The notes under the pieces were generated by a model. That model was not told where the DNA came from and did not search any database. It saw nothing but the letters and a program-made list of their open reading frames with translations. The translations under genes and the position numbers were made by a program. Shown here piece after piece: positions 11,761 to 22,530 of a DNA stretch of 64,000 bases. The first letter of the stretch is position 1; each line of letters starts with the position of its first letter. The stretch is from Argopecten irradians (lineage: Eukaryota; Mollusca; Bivalvia; Pectinida; Pectinidae), in assembly GCF_041381155.1 (NCBI RefSeq), contig NC_091136.1:49156284-49220283 (forward strand). Reading direction: 5' to 3'.

Positions 11761-12585
11761 ATGGCCAGCACCTATCGGTATGGAGCCCATAAATATCAAT
11801 GTGTCCGGCAACCAGAGCCCCCCAGACATCAGTGTGAGGAGTGTGGGAGACGCTTTTTCACCACGGATAGACTCAATCACCACAAGCGTAATGACCATGG
11901 GCCTCGGATCAAGTGCAATCTGTGTGACTACACTACGACTCAGGCTAGGCGTCATCGCATGAGGGACCACGAGAGAACTCATCGCAGGAATCTAACACAA
12001 CGACCTAAGATGTCCTCCAAGGTAGTATTCCCTCCATTAGTACAGACTCAGGGAACTCCACCACAAGAAAGATTACTGAGAGAGTCATCGGTTTCCCCGC
12101 TTGATTGCCTATCAGAGTGGGATGGATCTCCCCGTATCAGCTTGGATGAGGAAGGTGAACTGCACCAGGTCGTGGCAGAGGCCATGGGATGGAAAGCAGC
12201 CGGTGAGGCCGATATGGAGAACATTTCTAAGGACAAGGCTATTCCCTTCAACATTCAGACAGTAGAGGCAGCAAAGGGAGAAGGAAATCTTACCCCTGAT
12301 CTTCCGGTGTCTACTGAAACCAAAACAAGCTCTTTATCTTCAAGTGGTATAGAACTCAAATCGTCAACCATTACTTCCCCGGAGAAGAATAAAGTTGGGA
12401 ACCAAGCGGCGGCGAGGCGTTCCGAGGAATCACATCAGAAGGAGCAGACTAGCGTGTCAACGATGTCAGAGAGTCAGACGGATGGGCCAAGGACAGACGG
12501 GATGGATATTTTAGCGGAGGATCCGCGTTTTTTTTTATGGGGGCGCCAAGCTCCATCCTACAAGGCCAGACCGCGCAGCTATTGA
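11761..12585 (+). CDS. Extra ORF of the LTR element with two C2H2-like zinc fingers
   Basis: A 274-codon frame lies between integrase and the 3' LTR. Near the N-terminus it has a classical finger (C25-x2-C28-x12-H41-x4-H46, around the segment CEECGRRFFTTDRLNHH) and a second, less regular one (C52-x2-C55 with H65/H70/H74, CNLCDYTTTQARRHRMRDH). The remaining ~200 residues are hydrophilic, rich in Ser/Glu/Lys, with no recognised domain. It has no signal peptide or membrane segment, so it is not an envelope. A nucleic-acid-binding accessory protein is the most natural reading. Such an ORF is unusual for Ty3/gypsy, though the position matches where other lineages carry a third gene. Whether it is acquired host sequence is unknown. 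Confidence 0.7.
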   Translation: MASTYRYGAHKYQCVRQPEPPRHQCEECGRRFFTTDRLNHHKRNDHGPRIKCNLCDYTTTQARRHRMRDHERTHRRNLTQRPKMSSKVVFPPLVQTQGTPPQERLLRESSVSPLDCLSEWDGSPRISLDEEGELHQVVAEAMGWKAAGEADMENISKDKAIPFNIQTVEAAKGEGNLTPDLPVSTETKTSSLSSSGIELKSSTITSPEKNKVGNQAAARRSEESHQKEQTSVSTMSESQTDGPRTDGMDILAEDPRFFLWGRQAPSYKARPRSY

Positions 12586-12782
12586 GATCTACCCGGGTGA
12601 CCGCTCGTCGCAGAGGTGCTCTCAAGAGATATTTCATACCTGTGGGATATCTTGGCGTGAAGAGGATCGAGGAAGCCATATTGCCAGATGGAACTGTGTA
12701 TAAGCTGACAGATTTTTGGACCAGAGATCCAGAATGCAAGAGGACAAGGGAGTGCATGACACAGACGGAGAGTTCAGAGTGA
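12537..12782 (+). CDS. Small ORF near the 3' end of the LTR element, unrecognised
   Basis: An 81-codon frame starting inside the zinc-finger ORF's end and running on. It is basic in the first half (RSTRVTARRRGALKRYF) and has no domain I recognise. It may be a small accessory product or chance. Low confidence as a real protein. Confidence 0.3.
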   Translation: MGAPSSILQGQTAQLLRSTRVTARRRGALKRYFIPVGYLGVKRIEEAILPDGTVYKLTDFWTRDPECKRTRECMTQTESSE

Positions 12783-13152
12783 GCAGGTAGTGCGAATATA
12801 GGCTTAGAGAACAGATGTAGAGAATGAGAGGAGAATTGGAAGTGAGTGAGTGAATATATGGTTTGTAATTATTTACCTTCAATACTAATCCTGGCGTATA
12901 ATGTAAATAGATTTAGTACAGGTGCTTTAAGGATAATCAAAAGAATGAATTGTACATGTATATTATAACACTTTGGTTGTATGCAATCTATACATCAGTC
13001 GATTATCAAGTTTATTATATTGTATTCCTAATATGTATAGGCATGCAAAACTTTTGCCAAAAGCACTCAAGTTTGTACATATTACTTAATTATATTCATA
13101 TTTAACTGTTTATGCGATGTCCGGGGCGGACATTTCAGAGCGTTGGGGGTAT

Positions 13153-14267
13153 TGTAACGTTATGTGGTTCACCATATACCACATATGTGTTATTCACATT
13201 GTACGATGTTTTCTGTATGTAATACTGTGCTAGAATCGAGAATGTGTTACGGTGTTTCAGTAAGCTTGGAGTGTGACAGACGAGTGGTACGAGTGCGAAT
13301 TATGAGTCGATACATTGTATATATTTGTTGTCAATAAGAAATTGTGTTATACCTCAGTCTAGTACATCGTTTGTGAACCATCGTTGCATATGTAACCTTT
13401 GTGAGTCGTCATATATTGTTGTTGTTAGTCGGTTTCATCCACTGGCTTATTGTTGACAACATGCTTTTTGCCGGTAGTGACTTCTGCGCATGTCACTACC
13501 GGATGTCGTCATTACATCTTAAGTAGCCAATCAGATTACAGTCCCGGCACGTGAATCTTTCGGGACATGTCCCGCGAATTTCGGGACATAGTTAGGATAA
13601 CGCCAGTCACGACCCAGCAGCTGAAGTGAGCAGTAGGTATTTTCTATTATTAAGAACCGTTGACCAGGTTCGGGCGTGACTCATTCTCTATTTCTTCTAG
13701 GGAACATCATCCATAAGGCCATATATTTATAGAGATTTATTCTGATTATAATAACAGGGATTTTCCCGTTTTACTACGTCACTACGAATGTAGGTCACTT
13801 TTACACATCTTTGTTGACATTCGTTACGAGGAAATTTTAGTAGTGTGAATACGTTAAGCGTCATACGCAATATTACAGATGTAAATTATATAATTTGTGA
13901 ATACCTTTGTTAGACTAAATACCCAAATAATAGTGGATATTAGATGTTATAGAGAGTATATTGTTACTCATTCAGTGTTAATAATCTTGGATTGAGAGAG
14001 GGTGTTTATGAACTCATCGTTTGTCTGACATCATTTATTTCATATATCGTTAATAAATTATTAATTAACTGTTTATCTGGCATTTGTTATATTACTGAGT
14101 GGTACAAAAATAATTACAAAAACCCTTAGGGCCTTGTGACCAAAGGCTGAAGAAATCTATACTCCGTGTACCAGGAGTAGACCAGTAATACTGACCAGTG
14201 GTCTGTTACCAAGACCAGATATCTCACTTGGTGAAGTCTATCGAAAGATAGACCCGATCACGTTACA
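13153..14267 (+). repeat. 3' LTR of the Ty3/gypsy element
   Basis: A 1115-bp direct repeat of 2042-3162, nearly identical. It is preceded by a G-rich tract (GCGTTGGGGGTAT, 13140-13152) in the polypurine-tract position, though this is a weak tract. It is followed by the duplicated target ATAA at 14268-14271. Confidence 0.93.
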
Positions 14268-17087
14268 ATAACATTGACATTTTTTAACTGAAGAAGACAA
14301 ATGAGGTATCAAAATGACCACAATAGAACAACAAATACATATCAGGACCAAATCATCCAATATATGAAGCAATTTGTACGTAGGAAATGAAAAAATAAGA
14401 TTTTAAACTCAAAAATGGTAATTTTTCAGCAAATTTTTCATATTTGTCTTCATGCAGCAAAAATGTTTCCCAACAATTATTATTGATCGTAATCAGTTAT
14501 TTGATCTCTTGTCAATCAGTAAAAACAACAACAAAATATATAGAAATGCAAAAGATAATTATTGTTATACCATCATTTGGTTTACAAAGCATTACCGTTT
14601 GCGTATACAGGTCATATGATAGTGTATTTTTCCCAACCCGCCGAGACTACGGTTTCCTGGTGTCTTAGAATTTCCTGAATATAATAGTGGCTATTGAAAA
14701 TTTAAATCTTAACAAAAATTTTTAGGTTGGCTGAATATCTAAGTTGGACTTCAAAATATTTCACTTTCATGTTCGAAATGTTGTACACTAGTAGCATCTC
14801 AAACTGAATTATTACAGCTAAATGCCAACTAATAGCTATATGGTATCAAATTAAAACTGAAGTAATTCTGTCATACCGTAAATACCATGACACTTTCCGA
14901 AACGTTTTGTGCCTTTTAGAATGAGCACATCCAGTGTTATTTCCTGTGTATAACGTCAGGAAATGTCAGATGGCTACTTAACAGTGTCACATATTTCTTT
15001 CACTAGTACTTTGTCTTCGATAGCGATGAGCTGATGAGCTGATATGACATTACATTTCGTGGTTTTAGCTTGTCAACTGTCCATGGCCAGAGTTAACATA
15101 AGAAACATCAGTGTCAGGGATGTAGGAGCTCTTCCTGTTTCCAACCTAGTGATTCAAATATCGTATATGATGTTACAGACTATCAGATCCACATTCTGCG
15201 AAGGTTTCAGCTGATTCTCCTTATTTTGTATAAAGCACAATTCCTCATCCCTCAGTGACCGTAGATGGCACAGGTGGATTCTTTGAGGTCATAAATGAGG
15301 TCTGCAGTGAAGTTCCACTATTTGCCAAGTCTGAAAAGCACTGTAGAAAATTTTATTTCTGGAGAGTCTTCAATGGTCTCTTTACGCATACACCAGATGT
15401 GACACAACCAGCACCTTCAAGGGAGTGGGAAAAGTCTGACCAATGAAAAACATTTAACATTAATGGCCTCATTAATGACCTCGATGATATCACCTGTGCC
15501 ATTTATGGGCGCACGAGGGTCCACTAGATTAATGAATGGTACTTCATACAAATTATGGAGCTATGTGCTAAGGAGAACCAATTCCACCATTCGAATAATG
15601 TGGATCTGGTGTAGTTTCCATTATGCCGAAGAAGTCTGGAACAGTATATACGATATGTTAGAATCTGAGGGAGATCCCACATCTCTGAACCTATTGTTCC
15701 TGATATGAACTCTGGCCAAGGATGGGTTATGAAAGATGACAGGCTAGAACAACACTGGTAATGTACTGTCACATCAGCTCATCGACATTGAAGACAACGC
15801 TATGGCTTTCGACGAATTTGATACTGATATCTCGATTATTCTGATAATTTGGATTAGCTAGCTACCAGCTACCAGACATGCCGAGTCTCTTCAGTGGATG
15901 ATAGATCAATGAGGTGAGAAAGCACGCACAATGATAATGGTTATGATTAAGAATGATTAAGAACCACTGAAAGAAATATGTGACACTGTAGTAACCATCT
16001 AACATTTTGCCTATGCTATGCATAGGAAATAAACAATGAATGTTCTCATTTTCAAAGACACAAACGTTCTGGAAAATGATATAAACAGAAACACAGGCTT
16101 AGGTTACATTTGTTACTCTATCAGTAGGTGTTGTGTTGTAATAATTACCAGCGGTTTCAAGTTCGAAAAATAGCATATGCCCATTATACGCACCTGGTGA
16201 TGTTTTGTAATCCTAATGAGGGTATAACAATAATTATCTTTTGCATTTCTATATATTTTAATTTTTGTTGGTGTTTTCATTGATTTATTGATTGATAAGA
16301 GATCAAATAACTGATTACGAATAATGATTTGTTGTTGGGAAACATTTTTGCTGCATGAAGACAAATATGAAAAATTTGCTGAAAAATTACCATTTTTGAG
16401 TTTAAAATCTTATTTTTTCATTTCCTACGTACAAATTGCTATATATATTGGATGATTTGGTCCTGATATGTACTTGTTGTTCTATTGTGGTCATTTTGAT
16501 ATCTCATTTGTCTACTTCAGTTGAAAAATGTCAATGTTATGAATATTTTTCATTTTTAGTGAAATTCGTGATGGCGGCCATCTTGATGACGTCATAACCG
16601 GAACTTATACAATGTTAACATTGGGTTTTTTCTTGTTTTTGTTTAAACTGATTTATAAGTGGACAAAAAACTAATTAGAAATAATAGTTTGCGGTTGGAA
16701 AACGCTTTTGCTGCGTCAAGCAAAATATGAAAAATTTATTAAAAAATTACCATTTTTGAACTTAAAATCCTATTTTTTCACTTCCTGCGTAAAAATCACT
16801 ACATATATTTGGTTATTTGGTCCTGATATGTTTTTAGTGTTCTATTTTGGTCATTTTGATACCTCATTTGTCTACTTCGGTTGAAAAATGTCTATGTTAA
16901 GACTATTTTTCATTTTTTAGTGAAATTTGAGATGGCGGCCATCTTGATGACGTCATAACCGGAAGTTCATCCCAACTTATGCAATGTTAACATTTTGATT
17001 TGTGATCAGTGGGTCATAAGGGTTAAGAAAGATATTGGTTCGGAGGTTTGGGGGGGTGCATGTGGGACCCTCCTAGCCCATGGCCTA

Positions 17088-18754
17088 CTAGTATCCATAA
17101 GTGAATATGTTAGGGTTGTTTTTAATAAAAATGAATGTTCAAGTCCATAAATAGTCCTTGTTAGTAACAATTAAAATTATATTCTTAATATACACAATAC
17201 AGTTATAAAGGTTTACTGGTAACGAACATGGAAAATTAAGGGATATATATAGTATATATAATATATATATATTATATTTTTGCCATATTCTACACACAAA
17301 TTACACGATTTACTCTACCGTAAATTGGGATATTTTTACGGTATTAAAATTAAATGACACATGGTATACCATAGAACTTCTTGATAGTTTAACTTTTATT
17401 ACGACATAGCTGATCGATTTTTTTCTTATTTAGATATTAAGAGCATCAATCCGAAAAAAAAACGAAAACAAACTATGTTGTAGTTACTTGTAGGTAAGGA
17501 GATTGTATTTTTCGTAATCATTTTTACATTTTCTCAAAACTCAATTAGTATACGGTTTTAACAACGAAATTATTTTAGTCTGATAGATTACTTACGTACA
17601 GTGCAGTTGTCGGTGTCAATGAAGAGAACAGGATAACTCAAGACACTGGTGATGTGTTGAAACCTGTAACTGACAGTTATGTAAGGTAGCTTATATTCAA
17701 TTTCCAAATACAATGTATGTTATTGACAAAAAGATGTTAAAATGTAGACATCAAGCATAGCCTATCTTAGTTTTCTCCTGATATCGGTGGTACAAACAAA
17801 CAAAATCAATATGAAACATATATAAATGGTAAGGTTTATGAAGATATGGGGAACTCATTCCTTGATTAATAAGACATATTAATTAATCATATTTATTGTA
17901 ACTCTATAACCCAGCATTCAATTTTCCCTTTTAATGTACATTGAAACAGCCTAATTTATAGTGACATGCTTCTAAATATACTTGATTGCATGTCTATTTG
18001 GTGACATTGGTTCTTTTAGCTACAATAGATACCATATGTTGCATATCCTGCAGCGTAGATAGATGTTATTATCCCCACATGTACAATTGTTATTTATTGG
18101 CCAATATTGACCGACTTAGAATCAATAGCAGGTCATTAAAAAGTGTTTTATCAGAAATGTAATCAAAAGATTAAATTATTTTACTCTTATGATATATTAT
18201 CCCAAATTAATTTACTAGCCGTAATGACTTTTGTAAAACAATGGCATGACAAAGCAAATATGTATCACTATCAATTACCTTTATGAACATTTTCATTGCA
18301 ATATATTTATTAATAAAGTCTGTTCAGTAATTTACCAGTCATTATTTCCTTTCTGTGTGTTGATTTATAAATTTCGTTTCGTTATATTGTAATAATATGG
18401 AGTCGGGTAGGTTTATGCGTTTGTATGTCCTATAGGACGTGTTTTTTCAGAATGTTTGTTTTATAGAAAGTTCAATTTCAAATACTTTTATTGACACATA
18501 TCAAAGGGATTAGACAGCAGGCGTTGCCTATGAAGGTCTTCTCCCTATTCAGTTTCATTAATTTTTTGTATAATGTTTGCTCTGTTGTAGAATTTAGAAT
18601 GATTTTTGTGTATAAGTTGCAGTGTCCTAGACTTTGTCCAGGATTCTGGAGGAACAACATACATGTATATTGGACCTAACGTTACGGAGATGTCCCATTT
18701 TGAGCTTACAGTTCATCATACGTGCCACTGGATGTTTTTCGTAATAAGACTGTG
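17088..18754. other. Intergenic, nothing recognised
   Basis: AT-rich sequence with a short TA-rich run near 17240-17280. No frame above 70 codons, no motif, and no repeat family recognised. Confidence 0.6.
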
Positions 18755-19275
18755 TTTAAAGGGACAATTCAGTCTAAAAAGTACATTAAAAATTGCATAT
18801 ATATCGGAAACAAACTAGTTCTAATGAATATAAGAATAGTTTGTTTTACCAGTATTTGAAATATTAAGTATTGACTGCTGGTGCACCTCCTGCTAATCTG
18901 CGCTGCAGGATTTTCAGGTTGGATGGCTCGCTTGGTTTCACAAAAAGGCCTTTGGACTCGGATATGTTCATGTACGATAATGAAATTTCTATAATTTTGA
19001 TCATAAAACGTCCACTAAAACCAATCCTGTACCAATCCAACAGCCTAAATCAGTGTTCAAAAGAATGTCAGTATTGTGTTCCTATTTCAATTAAAATATT
19101 TAGAAATGATATAGTTTATGTACGGATGAGGTACGAAGTAGAACATAAATTTACTCATGCTGTCAGCAACTTTCGCTATAGAAAGAGCACTATATTCGAT
19201 TTAAAGAGACACAACCGGAGTACTCGCTTCACATTACAAACTGACAACACCCGTTTTCACATCAGTACCTTTAAA
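18755..19275. mobile_element. Possible TTAA-flanked MITE
   Basis: The segment begins TTTAAAGGGACAATTCAGT and ends ACATCAGTACCTTTAAAG, so its ends mirror each other (TTTAAAGG-AC) and each contains TTAA, as in TTAA-targeting elements. A 137-codon plus-strand frame inside has no recognisable domain and biased low-information content; I take it as incidental. The inverted match is short, so this is tentative. Confidence 0.35.
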
Positions 19276-22200
19276 GAAGTATAGAAGAATTCGTTTGTTT
19301 TATTAGTATCATTGAACCTACCTTAGAGCATTTATTAATGACTTAATTATTATACCCGTCATTATAACGAGAAGCAGTCAAGATGGGATAAAAAATCTTG
19401 CTACAAATGGAAAGAGCCCTACAGATTTTACTGATTATAAGTACAGTGTACCTTTAAAACAGACTTCTTACACAACTTACGTAAGACGATATATATGTAC
19501 TTTGTGTAAGAATCATTAATGAGAGAGATGAAAGAAAACTTATCACATCTTTCTTCTCAAGATGATTCAGAATATTTAAAAATTAATTTTCAAATGCTGT
19601 GATTATGATGAAAAGAAACAAGACTACAATGGCCGTCGCCAAAATGGCGTCTCGTAAAATATTCTCTTTAAATATGTACTTGGTGGAATATCATTCTCTT
19701 TGGTATTTCTATTGGTTTCCAGTTCTGGGTCGATAAGTAGGCCTACATTTTAGTAGGTATACAGTAGAATGATGGTATTGTATATAGAACATTATCCACA
19801 TTATTTGTAGATGTTTTAACAATATTTAGTTTTATCACAGGTATACTGTAGACGTAGTTTATGCTGTGATTAATCTGTACACAAACAGGAATGCTATAAT
19901 TATAACTGATGCTGCAATATTAGATTAGAGTTGGTCAGTTTAGAAGAGATAGCTTTTAATAACAACATAGTTTGAGGTTATTTATATCAGTCTACTTACG
20001 TTTATGTAATCTATTCACTGTTGACTCTGCACCTGCCATGGTGCGTTTTCAGCAGATGACCTAACACGGGAAAGGATCAAGTGATCCGTGCAATTTCAGA
20101 GGTCACACCTATTAGTTACGTGACTAAAAACAGAAAACACCTTGTGAATAAAATGATAAAAATTCCGTTACCTTACTATAACATATAACGTTGATGTATT
20201 AACGTTTATCTGCGACTAAAACAAAGAAAATAGTCATCTGAAACTGATCTGATTACTTTGAGGCTAGTATTTATAACTGAAATTTGTTGATTATACACTT
20301 CTATCAATTCTTTGTTAAGTTAGTAAGGTATACTTACACAGCGAAAATCATTTTAGGGACGACTTGTGATTCATGGTTTCTTGCAATTGATTGAATGATG
20401 CCGTGGTGTGCCCCAATGTCTCCCTACATAAACCAGAGTTCACAGCCACATTTACATGCATCACCAAAAGTTGGCCTGATATCAAAAATGATATGTACAA
20501 CACATATACCTTCTCTACCTTTTCCGACAGTGATGGCAGAATCTAATGGGTAAACTAAGAGAACCATATCCATGATATAGAAATATATAACTGGAGACAA
20601 ATTACACATAACATCTTGATTTCTATAAATCAATACGTATCCTACCGCCTGTACTATGGGTGGTTTCTCCTCTACTGAAATATGTTGTTATATGTCTGCA
20701 AAACGTGTAGGTATTATACATCAATCATCCTAATGGTGCATTCTTTTTAGATGTTTCTTGGGAAATAATATTGAATATGTGTATCAATGGGATATTTTAT
20801 CACAATCAAGAGAACAATACCCGATAGCGGTTAGAATTAACGGATAACTTCATTCATTGGCAGAAATTAATTCGTCTATAGCTTTATTTGGAATCTCCCC
20901 ATCGATAACATAACAAAACATATATTTTATTCAGAATACTTAAAAGTATGTATATTAATGGACGTAATATTATCGAAAAATGACAGTGATATGTATATGA
21001 AATATTGTATTAAAGCACCTCCATCTGTCACATATATTATTTATATTGTCCATTTATATATATAAATATAAAAAAACCACCAACAATAACTCTGTATCAT
21101 ATTGCATTAGCCCACTGTGATATATACATATTTACAGGTTGTAGCAGATAAGTCAAAGTTTCAATTCTACTTTACTGAGTGATATTTCCTAGTCTCCAGA
21201 AATTATTAAGATGTAAAAATTTGTAACATAAAAAGTTAAACGGGACCATCTAGTAAGATCACATAGTCAAATACGCTAAGCTCCAAACTCGTGCGGGTTT
21301 AATCAAAATTCTCAAAACATAAATAAGTAAAGAGTATTGGCAAACGTTATTTTCAATTATGACTAAATGCGTGGCTTTAGATAGCTTATATAGACAACAG
21401 TAAGGTATCGCTTTACATTTAATAAGACCCCTTGGTGTTTCCATCTCAAATCAAAATATAGATATAAAAGAAACAAATATCGATATGTTTATTTCATGTT
21501 TAACGTCATCGCTACGTATTCGTTTTACTCTTATGATAGGACTTACGATACATACCTGCATTGGCAGATAACTTTGTAGTATACGACTTTATCCCATAAA
21601 TTTTCCATATCTGTCTCGGGCAATCTGGTGTCCCATAGATCAACATACGGATTGCCTCAGAACAGATGGATCTGAATCTCTTTTGAGAATGCAATATGAA
21701 TGACTGCTTTTTAAAGTGCATGTATATGCAAAATAAAGAAGCTGATTGAGCCATGGATGGAAGAAATAAAACAAATTTGGCGTGAAAAATCGTTTTAATT
21801 CCCATCGAAAGTCCTGTTCATATAAGGAATTATCAGGTTTATTTCATGGAGTAAACCAGAGTACCCGAACGGAAAACCTGACTTTGGGTCAACACAGGAA
21901 AATTGATATACATGATTCGAATGCATACTAATATTTCTTTTGGTAAAAAACCATCTACATTTAAACAAATTAACATAAAGTAACACAAAAATACAAAGCC
22001 AATCTACCAGCGTGATTTGGTATAATAAACATACTGGTATTGACTGACATATATAATATGTTTTCCCCTTTATTTTCGATCGTAGAACAGGAAAGTGGGG
22101 ATTTCAAATAATTATACATAATGTATTTGTTTTACAAGCTACTTTTGCAATATAGCATGCATGTGATTTATCATGTTTAATGTGTGCCTAATGTACTTTC

Positions 22201-22357
22201 TATATAGAGGTTATTGAGAAAATATCTTATGGAATCATAAATGCTACATAGTAACGTGTGATTTTCTGAATATGTTTCTGTGATGTGTACTGATAAGGGA
22301 TTTACAGTATGCAAGGTGTGCACAGTGAATAATTCTGTCAAGTGAAGGGCCTGGTAC
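19276..22357. other. Intergenic, nothing firmly recognised
   Basis: Only short scattered frames. Two minus-strand stretches (20424-20633 and 21512-21690) read somewhat like coding sequence, and the second ends at a GTATGT that could be a splice donor, but no family is recognisable and no partner exons were found. Confidence 0.5.
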
Positions 22358-22530
22358 CGGTTGTTTCCTAAAACGACGGTAAACTACGATTTGCCGTCGA
22401 TTAGTCCCAACTCCGATGATCATGACGTCACCATTTGACGTGAATTTTGTGATGTCATAGCCACCGGATGGTGGGACTAAACGACGGTAAATTGTACTTT
22501 ACCCGCGTCGTTTTGGGATCTCGAAACCCC
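22358..22530. repeat. Small inverted-repeat element (hairpin)
   Basis: The left arm (about 22358-22411, with CTAAAACGACGGTAAACT and CGATTAGTCCCAAC) is the near reverse complement of the right arm (about 22470-22530, with GTGGGACTAAACGACGGTAA and CGTCGTTTTGGGA). The loop is about 60 bp and contains GACGTCACC and GATGTCAT. The arms are about 50 bp with few mismatches. The size and form suit a miniature MITE. Confidence 0.7.

Larger units (their letters stand above)
2042..14267 (+). mobile_element. Ty3/gypsy (Metaviridae) LTR retrotransposon, broken, with nested LINE
   Basis: This LTR element is delimited by two direct LTRs (2042-3162 and 13153-14267), each starting TGTAACG and ending CGTTACA, and flanked by a 4-bp target duplication ATAA (2038-2041 and 14268-14271). 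Parts in order: 5' LTR, tRNA-Leu-type primer site, gag with two CCHC knuckles, pol with protease, reverse transcriptase, RNase H and integrase in the gypsy order, an extra C2H2 zinc-finger ORF, a weak G-rich tract and the 3' LTR. The LTRs differ by only about four substitutions and one short indel in 1.1 kb, so insertion was recent. No envelope-like frame is recognised. The element is broken: a LINE splits the reverse transcriptase and there is at least one further break in pol. Lineage inside Ty3/gypsy is not resolved; a leucine primer site is reported for some Mag-type elements. Confidence 0.95.
1487..17087. mobile_element. Foldback DNA transposon with ~1.5-kb inverted arms, split by an LTR element
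   Basis: The left end starts TAGGCCATGGGCTAGGAGGG and the right end is its reverse complement, ending at 17087; both are flanked by CTA (1484-1486 and 17088-17090), a likely 3-bp target duplication. The left arm (1487-2041, resuming at 14272) pairs with the right arm over its whole length. Matches can be followed inward through 14272-14600 against 16110-16540, 14950-15000 against 15960-16000, and 15085-15250 against 15560-15720, so the arms nearly meet near 15.4 kb. Without the LTR insertion the element would be about 3.4 kb. Each arm contains two related sub-blocks, each with a TGACGTCATCAAGATGGC-type motif (about 1620 and 1980; mirrored at about 16566 and 16930). No transposase frame is visible, so it is non-autonomous. 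The 3-bp duplication is compatible with PIF/Harbinger among others, but the termini do not let me assign a superfamily. Confidence 0.82.

Noticed and set aside
11761-12782. Envelope gene of the LTR element
   Set aside because: No signal peptide, membrane anchor or furin-like site; zinc fingers instead.
15255-15708. Two plus-strand frames as a transposase of the foldback element
   Set aside because: Both lie in the central inverted region and have no transposase motif; the same sequence on the other arm is not conserved as protein.
18871-19284. 137-codon plus-strand frame as a gene
   Set aside because: No domain, no splice or start context, and it lies within a probable MITE.
20424-21805. 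Minus-strand frames as exons of a host gene
   Set aside because: They read plausibly in short stretches and one has a donor-like end, but no family was recognisable and no matching exons were found.
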